A DNA stretch of 64,000 nt, taken from positions 177,353,744 to 177,417,743 of the forward strand of contig CM030363.1 of the NCBI GenBank assembly GCA_017893485.1, in the 5' to 3' direction. The DNA comes from Hemerocallis citrina. Taxonomy: Eukaryota > Streptophyta > Magnoliopsida > Asparagales > Asphodelaceae. The notes beneath the pieces are model-generated. The model was not told the DNA's origin, searched no databases, and saw nothing but the letters and a program-made list of their open reading frames with translations. Shown here piece after piece: positions 24,206 through 36,330 of the stretch; the stretch's first letter is position 1, and every line of letters starts with the position of its first letter. A program made the translations under genes and the position numbers.

Positions 24206-24345
24206 AAAAATTTAGAAATGTTTATCGCTAGGGCTGATTGAGCTATTTTTAATGTTGTTTATGAGCTGATTGAGAGATGTTTATGTTGTATCTTGGCTAA
24301 AAAATTCTCATAAACAGAGCTCAATCAGCTCATCTATATGAATGA
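24206..24345. other. Rearranged junction of the foldback
   Basis: Holds two minisatellite pieces in opposite orientations just before a terminus copy that points the wrong way for a simple foldback. It suggests a later inversion or template switch. Confidence 0.5.
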
Positions 24346-24545
24346 GTCTATTATGAGATGGTGAGAAGAGGCCCTTATCGTGAGCAAAAGATATCAACCG
24401 TTGGATCGTGATCCAACGGCTAAGATCTATTCTGCCCAAACATTTCAATCTGCCTGACCTTTGAAGGGCAGTTTGGGGATTTTATTCGCAGGCTGTTCAC
24501 TTTCCCTTCTTCTTCTTCTTTACTTCTTCTCTCCCTCAAATCGAA
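24346..24545 (+). mobile_element. Internal copy of the E3-type terminus (copy C)
   Basis: Starts gtctattatgagatggtgag with the gaagaggcccttatcg variant of copy B, then the ggatcgtgatcc palindrome, ctgttcactttcccttc and the CT-rich leader. It faces the same way as copies at 12576 and 17542, so no matching right end was found for it. Confidence 0.7.
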
Positions 24546-25237
24546 ACCCGGGAAACAACACAAACACAACTAATGTATACTCAGAAACAAAATAAACAAA
24601 GCTCAATCAGACTGGAAACAACATAAACCGAGCTAAAAAATTCTCATAAACAGAGCTCAATCAGCTCATCATTGCCTAGACCAATACAAAACAAAAATAA
24701 CTTTTTTTTTGGGGGGGGATCAACATAAAGTATAATATATAGTGCTTGTCATCACTGCCTAGAATCAAGCCAAACAATAAAAGGCATGTGATAAATTTAA
24801 GGTGACTGAGTAAGAATCAAGCACTTCCTGTATATGAGAATATAGTGCATTCTTGAATCCATCATAGCAAACAGAAGTGCTTCCATCATACCAAACATAA
24901 GTGCCTATAAACATCAATATTAGGGTAATTCATCAGAACTTTTATATACACCATTAATTTAGAGTAATCAAGATACGATGCATTTTTAAAAAAATAACAC
25001 ACACATACCTAATTTTAACCCACATATTCTTATCGACATTTTCTTATCATAAAATTTGATAATTGTGTAAGTATTTTGATATACTGGTAGTTCCTTCAAA
25101 CTCTTCTAAAAATGTAATGACTACACAAAAGTAATTCATATGTCAACTCTTTAATCTCAGTTTAAGCTAAACCTAACATGCTTTTCTAAAAATGTAATCT
25201 CAATATAATAAAATACATGAACCCAATAAAACTAGGG
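24546..25237. other. E3 right interior
   Basis: AT-rich, with minisatellite pieces at 24590-24680 and a catcactgccta word that mirrors ggcagtgatg on the left side. No gene. Confidence 0.5.
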
Positions 25238-25364
25238 TTAGGATTCAATACCTGAGTGTTTGGGGTGAGTTCGATTTGGGGTAGGGTTTAGAAGTGAGAG
25301 GGGGTGGACTTGGGTGTCGAGGATAGAGGGCAAGTATGGAGTGAGGTAGGGTTTTGGGGTAAGG

Positions 25365-25640
25365 TCAGGGTGGGGGTTTGGAGCGGCGAGGAGGATAGAC
25401 GAGGAGTGTCGGGGAGGAAGGCGAGTATGGAGTGAGGTCGGGGTGGGGGTTTGGAGCAGCAAGGAAGAGAGACGAGGAGCATCGGGGTGGGGGTTTGGAG
25501 CGGCAAGGAGGAGAAATATGGAGCGATGAGGAGCGTCGGGGTGGGGATTTGGAGCGGCAAGGAGGAGAGATGAGGAGCGACGAGGAGCATCGGGGTGGGG
25601 ATTTGGAGCGGCGAGGAGGAGAGACGAGGAGCATCGGGAT
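25365..25640 (-). repeat. GC-rich minisatellite next to the right terminus of E3
   Basis: Imperfect units of about 40-55 bp built on ggagcggcaaggagga and gcatcggggtgggg. On the minus strand they read as repeated Pro/Ser/Leu-rich peptides in all frames, an effect of the repeat rather than a gene. Confidence 0.75.
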
Positions 25641-25851
25641 TTGAGGAAGAGATGTTTTCGATTTGGGGGAGAGAAGAAGTAAAGAAGAAGAAGGGGAAGT
25701 AAATAGCCTGCAAGTGAAATTCCCAAAATGCCTTTCAAAACTTAGGCAAATTGAGATGTTTAGGCAGAATAGATCTCAGCCGCTGGATCGTGATCCAACG
25801 ACTGAGATCTTCAACTCACGATAAGGAGCTCAGCTCACCATCTCATAATAG

Positions 25852-26067
<216 letters not shown>

Positions 26068-27141
26068 TGCAGCTTCATCAAGATCCCGATCGAACGACTC
26101 AAAATCCCTCCACTCTTCTCACTTACAAAGGGGGCAAATGAGTCTTTTCCCCTACCCACACTCTCCTTCTCTCCTTCATTTCAGATCTCTCAACCCACTC
26201 CTTCATCCCCGCTCGATTTCTCTCCCCAAATTGGGAAAAAAAAACCCTAGTTCAAAATTCGAAGTACTCTTCTCTAAATCAGAATCCCCAAATCTTTCTG
26301 TGTTCTCCTTTTCGTTCTCGCGCTCTCCTTCTCCCCTCTCCTTCTCATGCTCTCATCGCTCCTACATCAAAACCCTAATCCCCAAATCGAGCACCCTTCC
26401 CCAATGCCTTCTGACGCTCCAAGCAGGGGAAGTTGATGATCACTGACGGCTGTGGGGCGAGGGTGATGATGAAGGTGGGGGGAATTCCGTGTCACACAGC
26501 GTGAGTCTGATGGTGTTTAGGTGCGGTGGTGGGGATGAAGGGGAGGATGAGTTTTGGGGGAATGGGTTGGAGGAAGATATGAGGTGGGACTCCATGTTTC
26601 ACAACTTGAAGCCCACTTGAGAGAGTCATCATGAGCTGGTGCACTCACACATTCTCCCTTTTTTTTTTCTTTTTTCTTTTTTAATAAGTATCTTATTGTG
26701 TGTTTCTTGAGTTTTTCTTTGTAAGTTACCGAGAGGGGGTGTCCACTTTGTAATCATGTATTTTGTGCTGATTGTGAGACTGATTTATAGCAACTGCTTG
26801 AATATATATGTTTTCAGTTGTGTCTAGATAGAATAAGATATGATTCAATCTATAGTCTGAATATTTGGCATCCATCATTTGTATCACACTCATAATAAAG
26901 TATAGGAAACTACCTCTTGTCGGAAAGAATGTGAAATGCATTACTATCAAAAATTACTTTTTTTGGACGAAGAGAAAAAAGGGTGTGATTAGAATTAACT
27001 CATTCTTCACAAGTTGAAATTGTTCCTTAAGAAGCCTGCGACGTGTTTTTCTTATTTGGATTATAATATTATCCCCGTTAAGAGCAAATATTCTTCCTTT
27101 GTTTGTTTTTTGAGTCAATATATTATTTCTTGGTTTGTTAT
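26068..27141. other. Leader-like and unassigned DNA after E4
   Basis: The CT-rich stretch at 26100-26400 has an open frame (26138-26446) without recognisable domains. G-rich sequence follows at 26430-26600, then AT-rich DNA. It may be captured gene sequence. I see no supported gene. Confidence 0.4.
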
Positions 27142-28717
27142 TGTAACACCCCGAATTCCAAATACAACCGAATTCGAAGTTCCACATGATCTTTACACTT
27201 CACTTCGTACAATTTTACAAGGAATTAAAAACTTTACTTTACATCAGAGTTACATTTACATTTACACTTATACAGCGGAAGCAATTTACAACAATTTACA
27301 TGAATAAAATGTACAACACTTGAAATCATTCTTTAAGCAGCATGCATATTTTAATCTTATCACTCACTTTATCCTGCATAGAAACTGTGGGCACGTCGGT
27401 TCATTCAATTGATGCTAGGATATAATACAAGAACTTTCTCTTACTTGAAAAAACACAAACTTGTCACAAAACATAGCTACGGGGACTATCCTATTGATGC
27501 CGTGTTGTGATTGTGTGCTTAGTCCTTAATGCAGTTATTTATATTATATGACACTAATGCGCACTTGTTCAGAGTCTATGCAACCCATACTACATAGGTC
27601 TGAGGGCAAGCCCTTAACCGTTCTTCATCTTGTAAGGTTCAATCCCTCGCCATGACTAAATTTACTACTGTAACTATGGTAAGTATCCTAGGTGTTCTAT
27701 GAGTTACGAGCCCATGTCTAGGTGCTCTGGAGAGAATCCCAACGCACTATCACATGACTCATCATGCAGGCATCCTGTGGTGATTTCACCTCCTACCATA
27801 GACATAGCACCACCCGAAGTCACTAGATCACCCCATAAGTGTTGCCACCGGGACGGTACTCTGGAGCAGTATCCACATCCTACTCATGACTCATCATGGG
27901 ACATCCTGTAAATACTCTCACGCCGCCAATCCAATGGCCCTCATACTCATGTTTTTCTCTTACTTTCATCACATCTTCACTATGTATCTAATCCTTACTT
28001 TTATTTGAATCATGAATAAAAATCAATCTCCTAGAGTTAGCACTCCCACTATACCGGTCTTAATCATTTATACAACATGACCCAAACTTGGTCTTTTCAT
28101 TTCCAATTTTATTTCAACAATATTTCTTTCAAATGCTGGTATAAGGCTTAGCTACACTCTAGTTCTCAATTTCACTTCATAATCACAAAATTTGAGTCTT
28201 CATACTCATAAATTCTCTTTCATAATCAACATGATTTCCATTCTTTTCTATGAATCAAAATTTCATACATAAAGTTCAATTTCAATTCATGCATTTCATG
28301 TTCAAAGCTCTATTCAATAATCCATTAGATTCACATACAATTGTTCATTTCCTTTACTTAATTCAAATCGCAAAAAATATACTTTTCATCATTCTTTAAA
28401 GTGCACACAAATTCAAACATTTAAATGCATAAAAGCCCATAATCAAAATACTCAGGTTTCCCTTCATTCAAAATTTATCTTTTATAACTTGGTAAATTTC
28501 TCATGAAAACTAAATCACTTTTCATATTTTATAATTATCACTTTATGCAATTATACTCAAATTTTCACTTCTAATTCACATTTATATTAGTCAAATAATA
28601 CACAATTATTTTTCATAGGCTCCACAAAATTTTAGATTAATTATAATATTTTTTCAGATTTAAAATACCCCAAAATATCAATTTAAATGCCCAAAAACCG
28701 AAAAATATGTTTTAAAG

Positions 28718-28797
28718 TGCCAAGACCCTGAGTCGAACCCACGACCCGAGAGAAACCAACAACCACCGAAAGCCAGAATAGCTAAGGCACCACAACG
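28718..28797 (-). other. tRNA-like module in the second family 1 LTR
   Basis: On the minus strand, TAGCTATTCTGG (A-box-like) and GGTTCGACTC (B box) lie 45 nt apart, in the same LTR region and strand as the module at 15054-15129. A weaker B-box-like gagtcgaaac at about 28885-28895 stands where module 2 is in the other copy. Confidence 0.5.
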
Positions 28798-29848
28798 TTG
28801 AAAACAGGGGGTTTAATTAACTTAAATTAAGTCTCGGTATTCGGATTTTTTTGAAAAAAATTGGAAACAAAGGGCAGAGCCCAAGTTTCGACTCGCGACC
28901 ACTAAGGTCGACCCACAGCTACAGTAAGTGCCCAACACAGTCATCGACCAAATGGTCTAATTGACCAGATCGATAATAAGTGAAGTTTTTAGGGTCAAAA
29001 CTCCGTTCTCTGTTATTTCGATTTTCTACAAAAATGAATATCTTTCTGTTCTCTTCTTCTCCAAATTTATTCAAAAACTCCAGAATTCAATTTTCATCTT
29101 ATCACAACATTTCAGTGAAATAAAATTTCATTTTGATATAAAAACACAATTTTTATTCTCTACTTGCATTCTACTACTTAATTTCGATTTTTGGGAAAAA
29201 AACATATTCTTGCTACAAATTGTCAATAAAATTTTCTTAAATCAATTATAATATTTTTCATGGATAGTACACATTTATTTCAGTAATAAAAACTCCTTTT
29301 TCATGCTTTTTATCAAACCAATAATCAACATCATAATTCCACAATTCTTATTTCAATTATTTCACATACAAGCACAACTTTTAATTTAGCACATAACAAC
29401 CAAATAAAGCATGATAGCATGGTAGATTTTAAACTAACAATCATAATTTTATAATTAATTAACATTCTTTTAACATGCATTATCACAATTATCACAATGT
29501 CTCATTTTCACACCACATAGCTAGTTCAATCATTTCTTCTTAATCTTATCAAACAAAGCCTAGTATGGTATTCTAATTAGAAGTTTAAGAAAGTCACCCA
29601 CCTCAAATGAAGAGAAACACACAAAAGGTTCTAGGAAATTTCTTAGAAGTTGCTTCTCCTCTCTAGCTTCTTGTTGATGGAACTCCTTCTTCTTGCTCCT
29701 TGGTAATGGCCGGCCAATCTTCTAGGTGAGGAAACACACAATTTTGTACTCAATCTTTTAATCTCACAAACTCCTTAATATTTTGTCTCACTAACTTGTA
29801 TTTCTTTTCTTACTTTCTTTTTTTCAATTCTAGGTGCAAGGATAACTA

Positions 29849-29856
29849 GTGTGTGT

Positions 29857-29929
<73 letters not shown>
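29849..29929. repeat. (GT)n followed by 59 consecutive G
   Basis: GT dinucleotides to 29870, then 59 G from 29871 to 29929. The family 1 copy at 16404-16425 has a shorter, interrupted G tract at the same place. An assembly or sequencing error in length is possible. Confidence 0.85.
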
Positions 29930-29931
<2 letters not shown>

Positions 29932-30423
29932 TAGATGAACTAGGGAGTTGAAATAACTTCCCATGATGAAAGTAACCACTCTCCACCTCATCCACTCTCC
30001 CTCTCCTCTCTAGCATTATCCGGCCTACACCAAAGGGTGTGCATTGCACACTCTAGTGCAAGCACGTGCCACCTAGTGTCTCTCATTTCACAAGTTGTTC
30101 ATGTTAATTAAATTATTTGTTCATAGAATGAGTCAACACTATAAGTTAGGTTATTTAAAAGAGTAATTAAATTAAATGGGCTCTCTAATGGGCTAACTAA
30201 CCATGGGCTCAAATGAATGAATGAATTAATTAATTAATGTGGGCTACAAAGAGACAAATAGGCCTATGATCAAATTAAGTTTTCTAAATTAAAAAGAGAA
30301 GAAATAAGACTACTAGTTTATGAAATATTTTTAGAGAAATACATACATAAATTTGTACGTGCACGACACGTAAAATCAAACAGATTCTAATTTAAATAGG
30401 ATTTAAAAATTCAGAATGTTATA

Positions 30424-31072
30424 GCTATAGTATATGGCGAATGCAAGACTAGGTCACCATAGTGAGTTGGGGTGGTTGATCTGTTAAGAGTGGGGTATAT
30501 GGTGTATTCATTTCATTTGTTAAAAGCACTGAGTTGGTCAGATGTGCTTGTGAGATGTTTTCAGTTCAAATCACAATGAGATGGATATTGAAGTTGAAAT
30601 ATGAAATGATCATTACTGAAAACTAGATATATACAATCAGGAACGAGGATATATTGGATGCATAGATGAGTTAGGAGTGTCATCAATTTGAGGAAAGCAA
30701 TGACGTACTCCAACAGTTGATTTCCAGTAATAAATTAATGTTATTCATCATAACAAAATTTCCAAGTTATACAATCTAGGTTTTTCATTTTTACTATTAT
30801 AACTCCAAAGACAATGTGAAAACCTTTCGTATGTTTTGTCACTTAATGTTTTTTGTGTGCACGAGCATTTTATATATTTTAGTAACATTTATAATATATA
30901 ATTTTTTTTTATAATCAACCAATTCTATACTCTTCCATTTGGTTCTCTTTTTCATGCATAAGTTTAGAGATTAGTAAGCATCACTAAATCCTTATTAATA
31001 ACTCATGACCTCCCATGTTTTAAGTACCTCTCACTATCACTACCTTCTCTATAACTTGCATTAGTTCCCAGC
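30424..31072. other. Unassigned DNA left of the Tat-like element
   Basis: AT-rich, without supported genes or repeats. It ends in the CCAGC target duplication (31068-31072). Confidence 0.5.
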
Positions 31073-31649
31073 TGATATGGCTAAAAATGGAACTAAATCG
31101 GGACCGTTCAAATCGGGCGCGAATCTTAAAGCTCTCAGAGATAAAACGGTAATTTCACCTACAAATGGGTCCGAAATGAGAACTGGGTCTTTCTTCAAAG
31201 CCCAATAACCCAAAAACAGATCTGCCCTATTGGGTATGGGTAGTTACCCGTTACGAACCAATTCAGAGAGATAGAGAGCAATTCAAATTCATGATTATTT
31301 CTAAGAGGTAGTTTAAACCGCCTCCCTTATCACGAAACGAGTTTAAACTCTCCATCTTATCCAAAAATACCGGGACGTGGGGATAAATCCTTATCCCTAA
31401 ACTGTCTCTTGAGGCAACCATAAATACCCCTCTCCTCCCACCATAACAAGGCAATCAATCTTTTTCCACATAAAGCTCTTTCATAATGTTCCTAATTACT
31501 GACAAGAGCGTCAGAGGGTTCGTCGCCGGGATCCATCCCAGTGTATCGAAATTTTTTATAGGTCAACAGCAGCAGTAAGAAACCAGTCAAATGCTGGTGA
31601 AAGTCGACAGATTTTCTTATTCATTTTTCTCGAAGAATCAGCAGCAATA
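31073..31649 (+). repeat. 5' LTR of the Tat-like element
   Basis: Starts TGATATGGCT and ends just before the primer site. A TATA-like ataaatac lies at about 31420. Compared with the 3' LTR it lacks about 35 bp near the end, apparently lost between two copies of aatc. Confidence 0.9.
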
Positions 31650-31651
31650 GA

Positions 31652-31669
31652 TTGGCGCCGTCCGTGGGA
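31652..31669 (+). promoter_or_regulatory. Primer binding site of the Tat-like element
   Basis: ttggcgccgtccgtggga directly after the 5' LTR, the form found in Tat-lineage elements. A tRNA 3' end pairs here to prime minus-strand DNA synthesis. Confidence 0.85.
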
Positions 31670-31719
31670 AGCGAAAAGCAATCCAACCCTATTTCAACAG
31701 CGAAAGTAGTTTCAAGCTA

Positions 31720-33700
31720 TGCCTCCAAAGAAGGGGAAGGCGATGGTCTCCAACCACAGAGCCACTCCCTCTCCTTCTCCTCCACTTCAGGAGGTCCTCC
31801 TTCAACCTATCTAGCAAGTCCAGCAACTGCAGCCTGGATAGCCTCTCCCTCAACCCGTCCAGCAACCGCAGCCTGGACAATCCCTTCCTCAGCAACCTCA
31901 GCCCCAACAGACTCCTCAAGGCCCTCAAAGGGCTGCCATGGGACCCTCCTGCCGAAGTCGCCAAGGGCAACCTCCTCATCATGACCACGTTTCGATACAT
32001 AACCCCTCATCCGACTCCATAGCCTCTCATAGTCCTCCAATGCCGAAGGATCTCCAACACGTTATTATCAACTGCCAGCATGTGATAGATCTTCGGACCC
32101 GCTTGGATGAGAGACAAATCCATTACGGGATTCCCCACCGTGAACATCAAAGGGGTCCAGTGATTTGGTCCCTTAGAGCCTGCCCCCCCGTAGACCAGAC
32201 CGCAAAAAATCTAACTCTCCCAGGAGGCGGAGGGAGTCACCCCCGTGCCGACAGAGGAGGAGCCGCACCCCGATCGATCGGTCCGCTTAAAGGGACCACC
32301 GAGATCGGGAGGCACCTGTCATAAGGGCGGAGTTCCAGCAGTTTCAAGAAGCAGTTCTGAGGGCCCTCAATGTTTCTCCTAACCACGATCAGCAGGCGCC
32401 CAGTCCTCAACCTGCCCCAAGCTATCGCCGTCGCACTCCCAGTCCTTAACCTGCCCCAAGCTATCACCGTCGCACTCCGAGTTTCCTTCTGCATGAGGAA
32501 GAGTCCCGTGCTCAGCAAGATATGACTGAAGGGAAGACTCGGTCTACCACCGTCTCCACGAGATGGAGAGGCACCTTGGACGACCTGACAGAGAAGAGGA
32601 ACAACAGGCGAGGAATTTTTGCCCGAGCAGGCCTCCGGTCTCCCGGACCATCATGGAAGCCTCGGACCCGAAAAACTTCAAGCCCCCTAACTTCGAGTCA
32701 TACAATGGGGAGTCGGACCCTGCTGACCACATCAAGAGTTTTAAAACTTTCGTGATGATCCACCAGGCGTCAAACGCACTTATTTGCAAAACCTTCCCGG
32801 CCACGCTAAATGGGCCCGCAAGAGAATGGTACTCACGACTCATCCCGGCCTCCATCTTCTCCTTCGACCAGTTCGAAGGGCTCTTCCTTAGTCATTTCGT
32901 GAGTAGCCGTTGCGCTGAAAAGACGAGCACCTCTTTGCTGTTACTCAATCAAAGCAAGGGCGAGCGGCTAAGGAACTATGTTAAGGGTTTCACTGCCGAG
33001 GCCCGCTCCATTGCCTCCATAGACTAGTCGGTAGCCTCGGCTGCCTTCCAATCCAACATCACTAATGCCGACCTCAGGACGTCTCTCGCTAAGAAGCCCC
33101 CTCGAGACTTCTCGAAACTTTTGCTAAGGAGCGCGAAATACATTAGGGCAGAAGACGCCTTCTTCCCACTTAACCAGAAAGAGCCTATGTTCGGGAACAA
33201 ACGGAAGGGTGTTGAAGATGAGGGAGCTAAGAAGCTCTAGAAAGATAATAGAGGCTAGCGTCGCCCTCCTCCCCACTTTGAAAAGTTTACTCCTCTTAAC
33301 GCCAGTGTTTCAGCCATCCCGATGGAGGTCAGGAAAGAGGGGCTCCTCCCCCCACCGCCAAAGATGAATACACCGGGCAAAAAGAGAAACAGGGATAAAT
33401 GGTGCCGCTTCCACAAGGACCACGACCACGATACGGATGACTGTCGGGCCCTAAAAGACGAGATCTAAGCCCTTATTCAAAGAGGAAAACTTTACAGGTT
33501 CGTAAGAAAGGACAGGGTAGATCATCCTCCACCGCCCAGAAGGCTAATAAGCAAATCGAGCGGCACGCTGAGACCCCAGATTCTGAAGCTGAAGCTATCT
33601 TACATCTCATACACGAAGGCCCAATGGGGGGAGATTCGAACTCCTCCCGAAAATCCTTCATTCGAGAGGTGAACTCCATGCAGAACCATCCTCCCCCCTA
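31720..33700 (+). pseudogene. gag: gag of the Tat-like element
   Basis: Starts with a basic MPPKKGK-type N-terminus at 31720 and breaks after some 30 codons. The capsid-like retrotransposon gag domain is readable at about 32680-33024 (FKPPNFESYNG, DPADHIKSFK, ATLNGPAREWYSRL, FEGLFLSHF). A stop at 33025-33027 interrupts it, and the frame continues with KKPPRDFSKLL and a zinc-knuckle-like WCRFHKDHDHDTDDCRALK at about 33400-33465. Further stops follow (about 33238, 33256, 33466). The product would package element RNA; this copy cannot make a full protein. Confidence 0.85.
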
Positions 33701-34575
33701 AGGTTGGGGTCCCTGTTACTTTTTCAGATAAAGATTTGGAGGTCGTCTAAATGCCCCATTGTGATGCTCTTTTGATCAACCTCCATATGACCAACTTCGA
33801 TGTACGCCGGGTCCTGGTTGACAACGGCAGCTCGGTCAACATCCTTTTTCTAGAAGAGTTCCAAGGTCTTAAATTGTCCAGGGATCGACTCAAGCCCACT
33901 GGCTACACTCTCCACGGGTTCATCGGGGTGCCAGTGACGATCGAGGGTGTCATAACTCTCGACGTAACCGTTGGCAAAACTCCAATCGCCCGAACCGAGT
34001 TGATAGATTTCATCGTGGTAGATGTGAAGGCTACTTACAAAGTCATCCTGAGCCGACCAGGCTTAGCTGCTCTTCAGGCCATACCCTCAACCTACCATAT
34101 GAAAAAGAAATTCCCCACCGCAGCAGGGGTGGGAGAAGTCAGAGGGAGCCAGGAGGCAGCTCGCAAATGCTATATGACTTCGGTTGGAGGGCCGGTCCTC
34201 TCCCTTGAAGCTCTTGAACTCCTCCAAGGGAGTAGACAACCTATATTAGAGCCGGTCGACGAGTTGGAAGAAGTGGCCTTCTTAGAAGGACATCCGACCT
34301 GGACATTCCAGATTTGTAAATTCCTCCCTCCTTTCGTCAGAACCAACATTATTCGGTGTATAAAGGGAAATCGCGATCTATTCGCCTGGACTGGGACCGA
34401 TATGCCCGGAATATCCAAAAAGCTTCTCATGCATCACCGTATTGTTGCTTCTGGGACCAAACCTGTTCAGCAAAAGCGATGCAAATTTGCTCCCGAACTC
34501 CAACAAGAAATTAAAGAAGAGGTGGAGAAACTCTTGAATGCCAGGTTCATACAGGAGGTCAACTATCCAGAATAG
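33700..34575 (+). pseudogene. pol: Protease and pre-RT linker of the Tat-like pol
   Basis: Longest open stretch 33751-34575. The aspartic protease active-site region reads VDNGSSVNILF (about 33814-33850), the DNG variant usual in Tat elements, followed by the second half ending DVKATYKVILSRPGL. The linker LFAWTGTDMPGISKKL and MHHRIV leads into the RT fingers (QKRCKFAPELQ). A stop at 34573-34575 stands where the family has tryptophan after NYPE. Confidence 0.88.
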
Positions 34576-35700
34576 TTGTCCAATGTCGTGATGGTCAAAA
34601 AAGCCAACGGGAGCTGGAGGATCTACATTGAATTTACGGATCTAAACAAAGCCTTGCCCCAAAGATCCATTCTCGCTTCGAGCATTGATGCCCTGATTGA
34701 TGCAACCTCAGGCCTTGAACTCTTAAGTTTCATGATGCATTTTTCGGGTACAACCAAATCAGGATGTTCCCTCCAGATATTCCGAAGACCTCTTTCGTAA
34801 CCGACCAGGGTCTATATTACTGCCGGGTCATGCCCTTCGGGCTCAAGAATGCCGGTGCTACCTATTAGCGCCTTGTTAACAAGGTCTTCAAAGAATAGAT
34901 CGGTCGGAACATGGAAGTCTATGAAGACGACATGTTGGTAAAGAGCATCAGCAAATCGGATCATGTTTCCGATCTTGAGGAGGCCTTTGATGTGTTGAGT
35001 AGACATAACATGAGACTAAAGCCAAACAAGTGTGCCTTCGACGTCTCATCCGGAAAATTCCTTGGGTTCATGGTCAGCCAAAGAGGTATAGAGGCCAACC
35101 CGGAAAAGATTCAAGCCATTCTGAATATGGCTCCTCCTTCAAGTGTCAAAGACGTACAGAGGCTCACCGGATGCCTCGTGGCCATAGGGCATTTTCTCTC
35201 CAAGTCCGGAGAAAAATGTCTCCCATTCTTCAAGGCCCTCAGAGAGGCTAAAGGCATTGAGTGGGGGCAACAGCAGCAAGAGTCCTTTGATCAGCTCAAG
35301 GCCTATCTAGTCAAACCCCCACTCTTGAGCAAGCCAAAACCTGGGGAAGTCCTCTACATATACCTTGCCACTTCTGAGCAGACCCTCAGCATTGTTCTGG
35401 TAAGAGAAAAAGATAAGACGCAGAAGCCAATCTACTATGTAAGTAAGGTCCTCAGGGACACTGAACTCCGTTATCCAAAACTAGAAAAGATGGCCGATGC
35501 GTTAGTCATGGCAACCCGAAAACTCCGCCTATATTTCCAGTCTCACTCGATGGTCGTTCTCACTGACCAGCCGCCCAAACAAGTTTTCCACAAGCCCAAA
35601 ACTTTGAGGTACCTTATGAAGTGGTCCATAGAGCTGAGCCAACATGATATCAACTATCAGCCCCAAACCGCTATCAAGGCCCAAGCCCTAGCAGAGTTCA
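34576..35700 (+). pseudogene. pol: Reverse transcriptase and first RNase H of the Tat-like pol
   Basis: RT begins SNVVMVKKANGSWRIYIEF and has a frameshift near 34728. After that come in-frame stops at about 34866 and 34896. The catalytic box reads YEDD (34920-34931) where active enzymes have YVDD; both aspartates remain. From 34911 a long frame is open to 36002, covering the RT thumb (CLVAIGHFLSKSGEK) and a degraded RNase H (LYIYLATSEQTLSIVLV, KPIYYVSKVL). It is inactive as a whole because of the stops. Confidence 0.88.
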
Positions 35701-36330
35701 TAGTAGAGAGCACAATTCCCGATGCCAGCAAAGCGATAGAGGAACCCCCATTCTCGACCGTGTGTGTTGGTGGGTCCTTCTGCGCCGATGGGAGCGGAGC
35801 TGGGGTCATCCTGACTGGCCCCGATGATTTTGTTCTCCAATACTCACTCTGTATCAACTTTCGGGCATCCAACAACGAGGCTGAAAATGAAGCCCTTATA
35901 ACTGGCCTGTGTATGGCTCGTAAGGCCAGGGCCAAGCGCGTCAAGATATTCAGTGACTTGCAGCTGGTAGTGAACCAGGTATCAGGAGAATACGAAGCGT
36001 GAGATGGTCGCATGGCCAAATATTTTCCCAAAGTCAAAGAGCTGCTGGCCTCTTTCGAAGATGCACAACTCCAGCGAATCCCCCGAGAAGAGAATGCGCA
36101 AGCAGATGCCCTCTCAAAGCTAGCCTCCACTTCCCTCCAGGGCCTGGAACAAACCGTTTTGATAGAAGTCCTCATGATGCTGAGCATCGAGGAAGAAGAT
36201 CCCGAACCGACGGAGACGCTACCCCTAGAACTTGGGAAAAATTGGATGAGGCCCTTGTTCGAGTTCCTCAAAGATGGGATCCTCCCTCCAGACCCTAAAA
36301 AGGCCCGAAAAATCATAACTAAAGCCTAGC
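35700..36330 (+). pseudogene. pol: Second (archaeal-type) RNase H of the Tat-like pol
   Basis: A second RNase H follows the first, as expected for Tat/Ogre elements. Visible motifs are VGGSFCADGSGAGVIL, NNEAENEALITGL, IFSDLQLVVNQV and ENAQADALSKLAS. The first acidic residue seems replaced (GGS where DGS is usual), and a TGA at 36001-36003 cuts the frame after SGEYEA before it resumes from 36012. Confidence 0.8.

Larger units (their letters stand above)
27142..30423 (-). mobile_element. Tekay/Del-like solo LTR, family 1, second copy
   Basis: A 3,282-bp unit opening TGTAACACCCCG and closing GAATGTTATA. Flanking pentamers are GTTAT (27137-27141) and GCTAT (30424-30428), a target duplication with one change. 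Internal words match the copy at 13535. It includes a tRNA-like module and a poly(G) run in the promoter region. There is no internal retrotransposon sequence, so it is a solo LTR left by recombination. Confidence 0.85.

Noticed and set aside
25238..25738. 166-codon minus-strand frame with repeated Ser-Leu-Ala-Pro-Asn-Pro units
   Set aside because: All three frames are open because a GC-rich minisatellite lacks stops; composition and context (E3 terminus) do not suggest a gene.
29846..30049. Poly-proline protein frame on the minus strand
   Set aside because: It comes from the 59-nt poly(G) and (GT)n tract.
31652..32518. Open frames on both strands across the first part of gag (for example 31689-32000 minus, 32237-32518 minus)
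   Set aside because: They are shadow frames; the + strand carries the recognisable gag sequence.
35657..36316. 219-codon minus-strand frame
   Set aside because: It lies opposite the second RNase H of the Tat-like pol and has no independent support.
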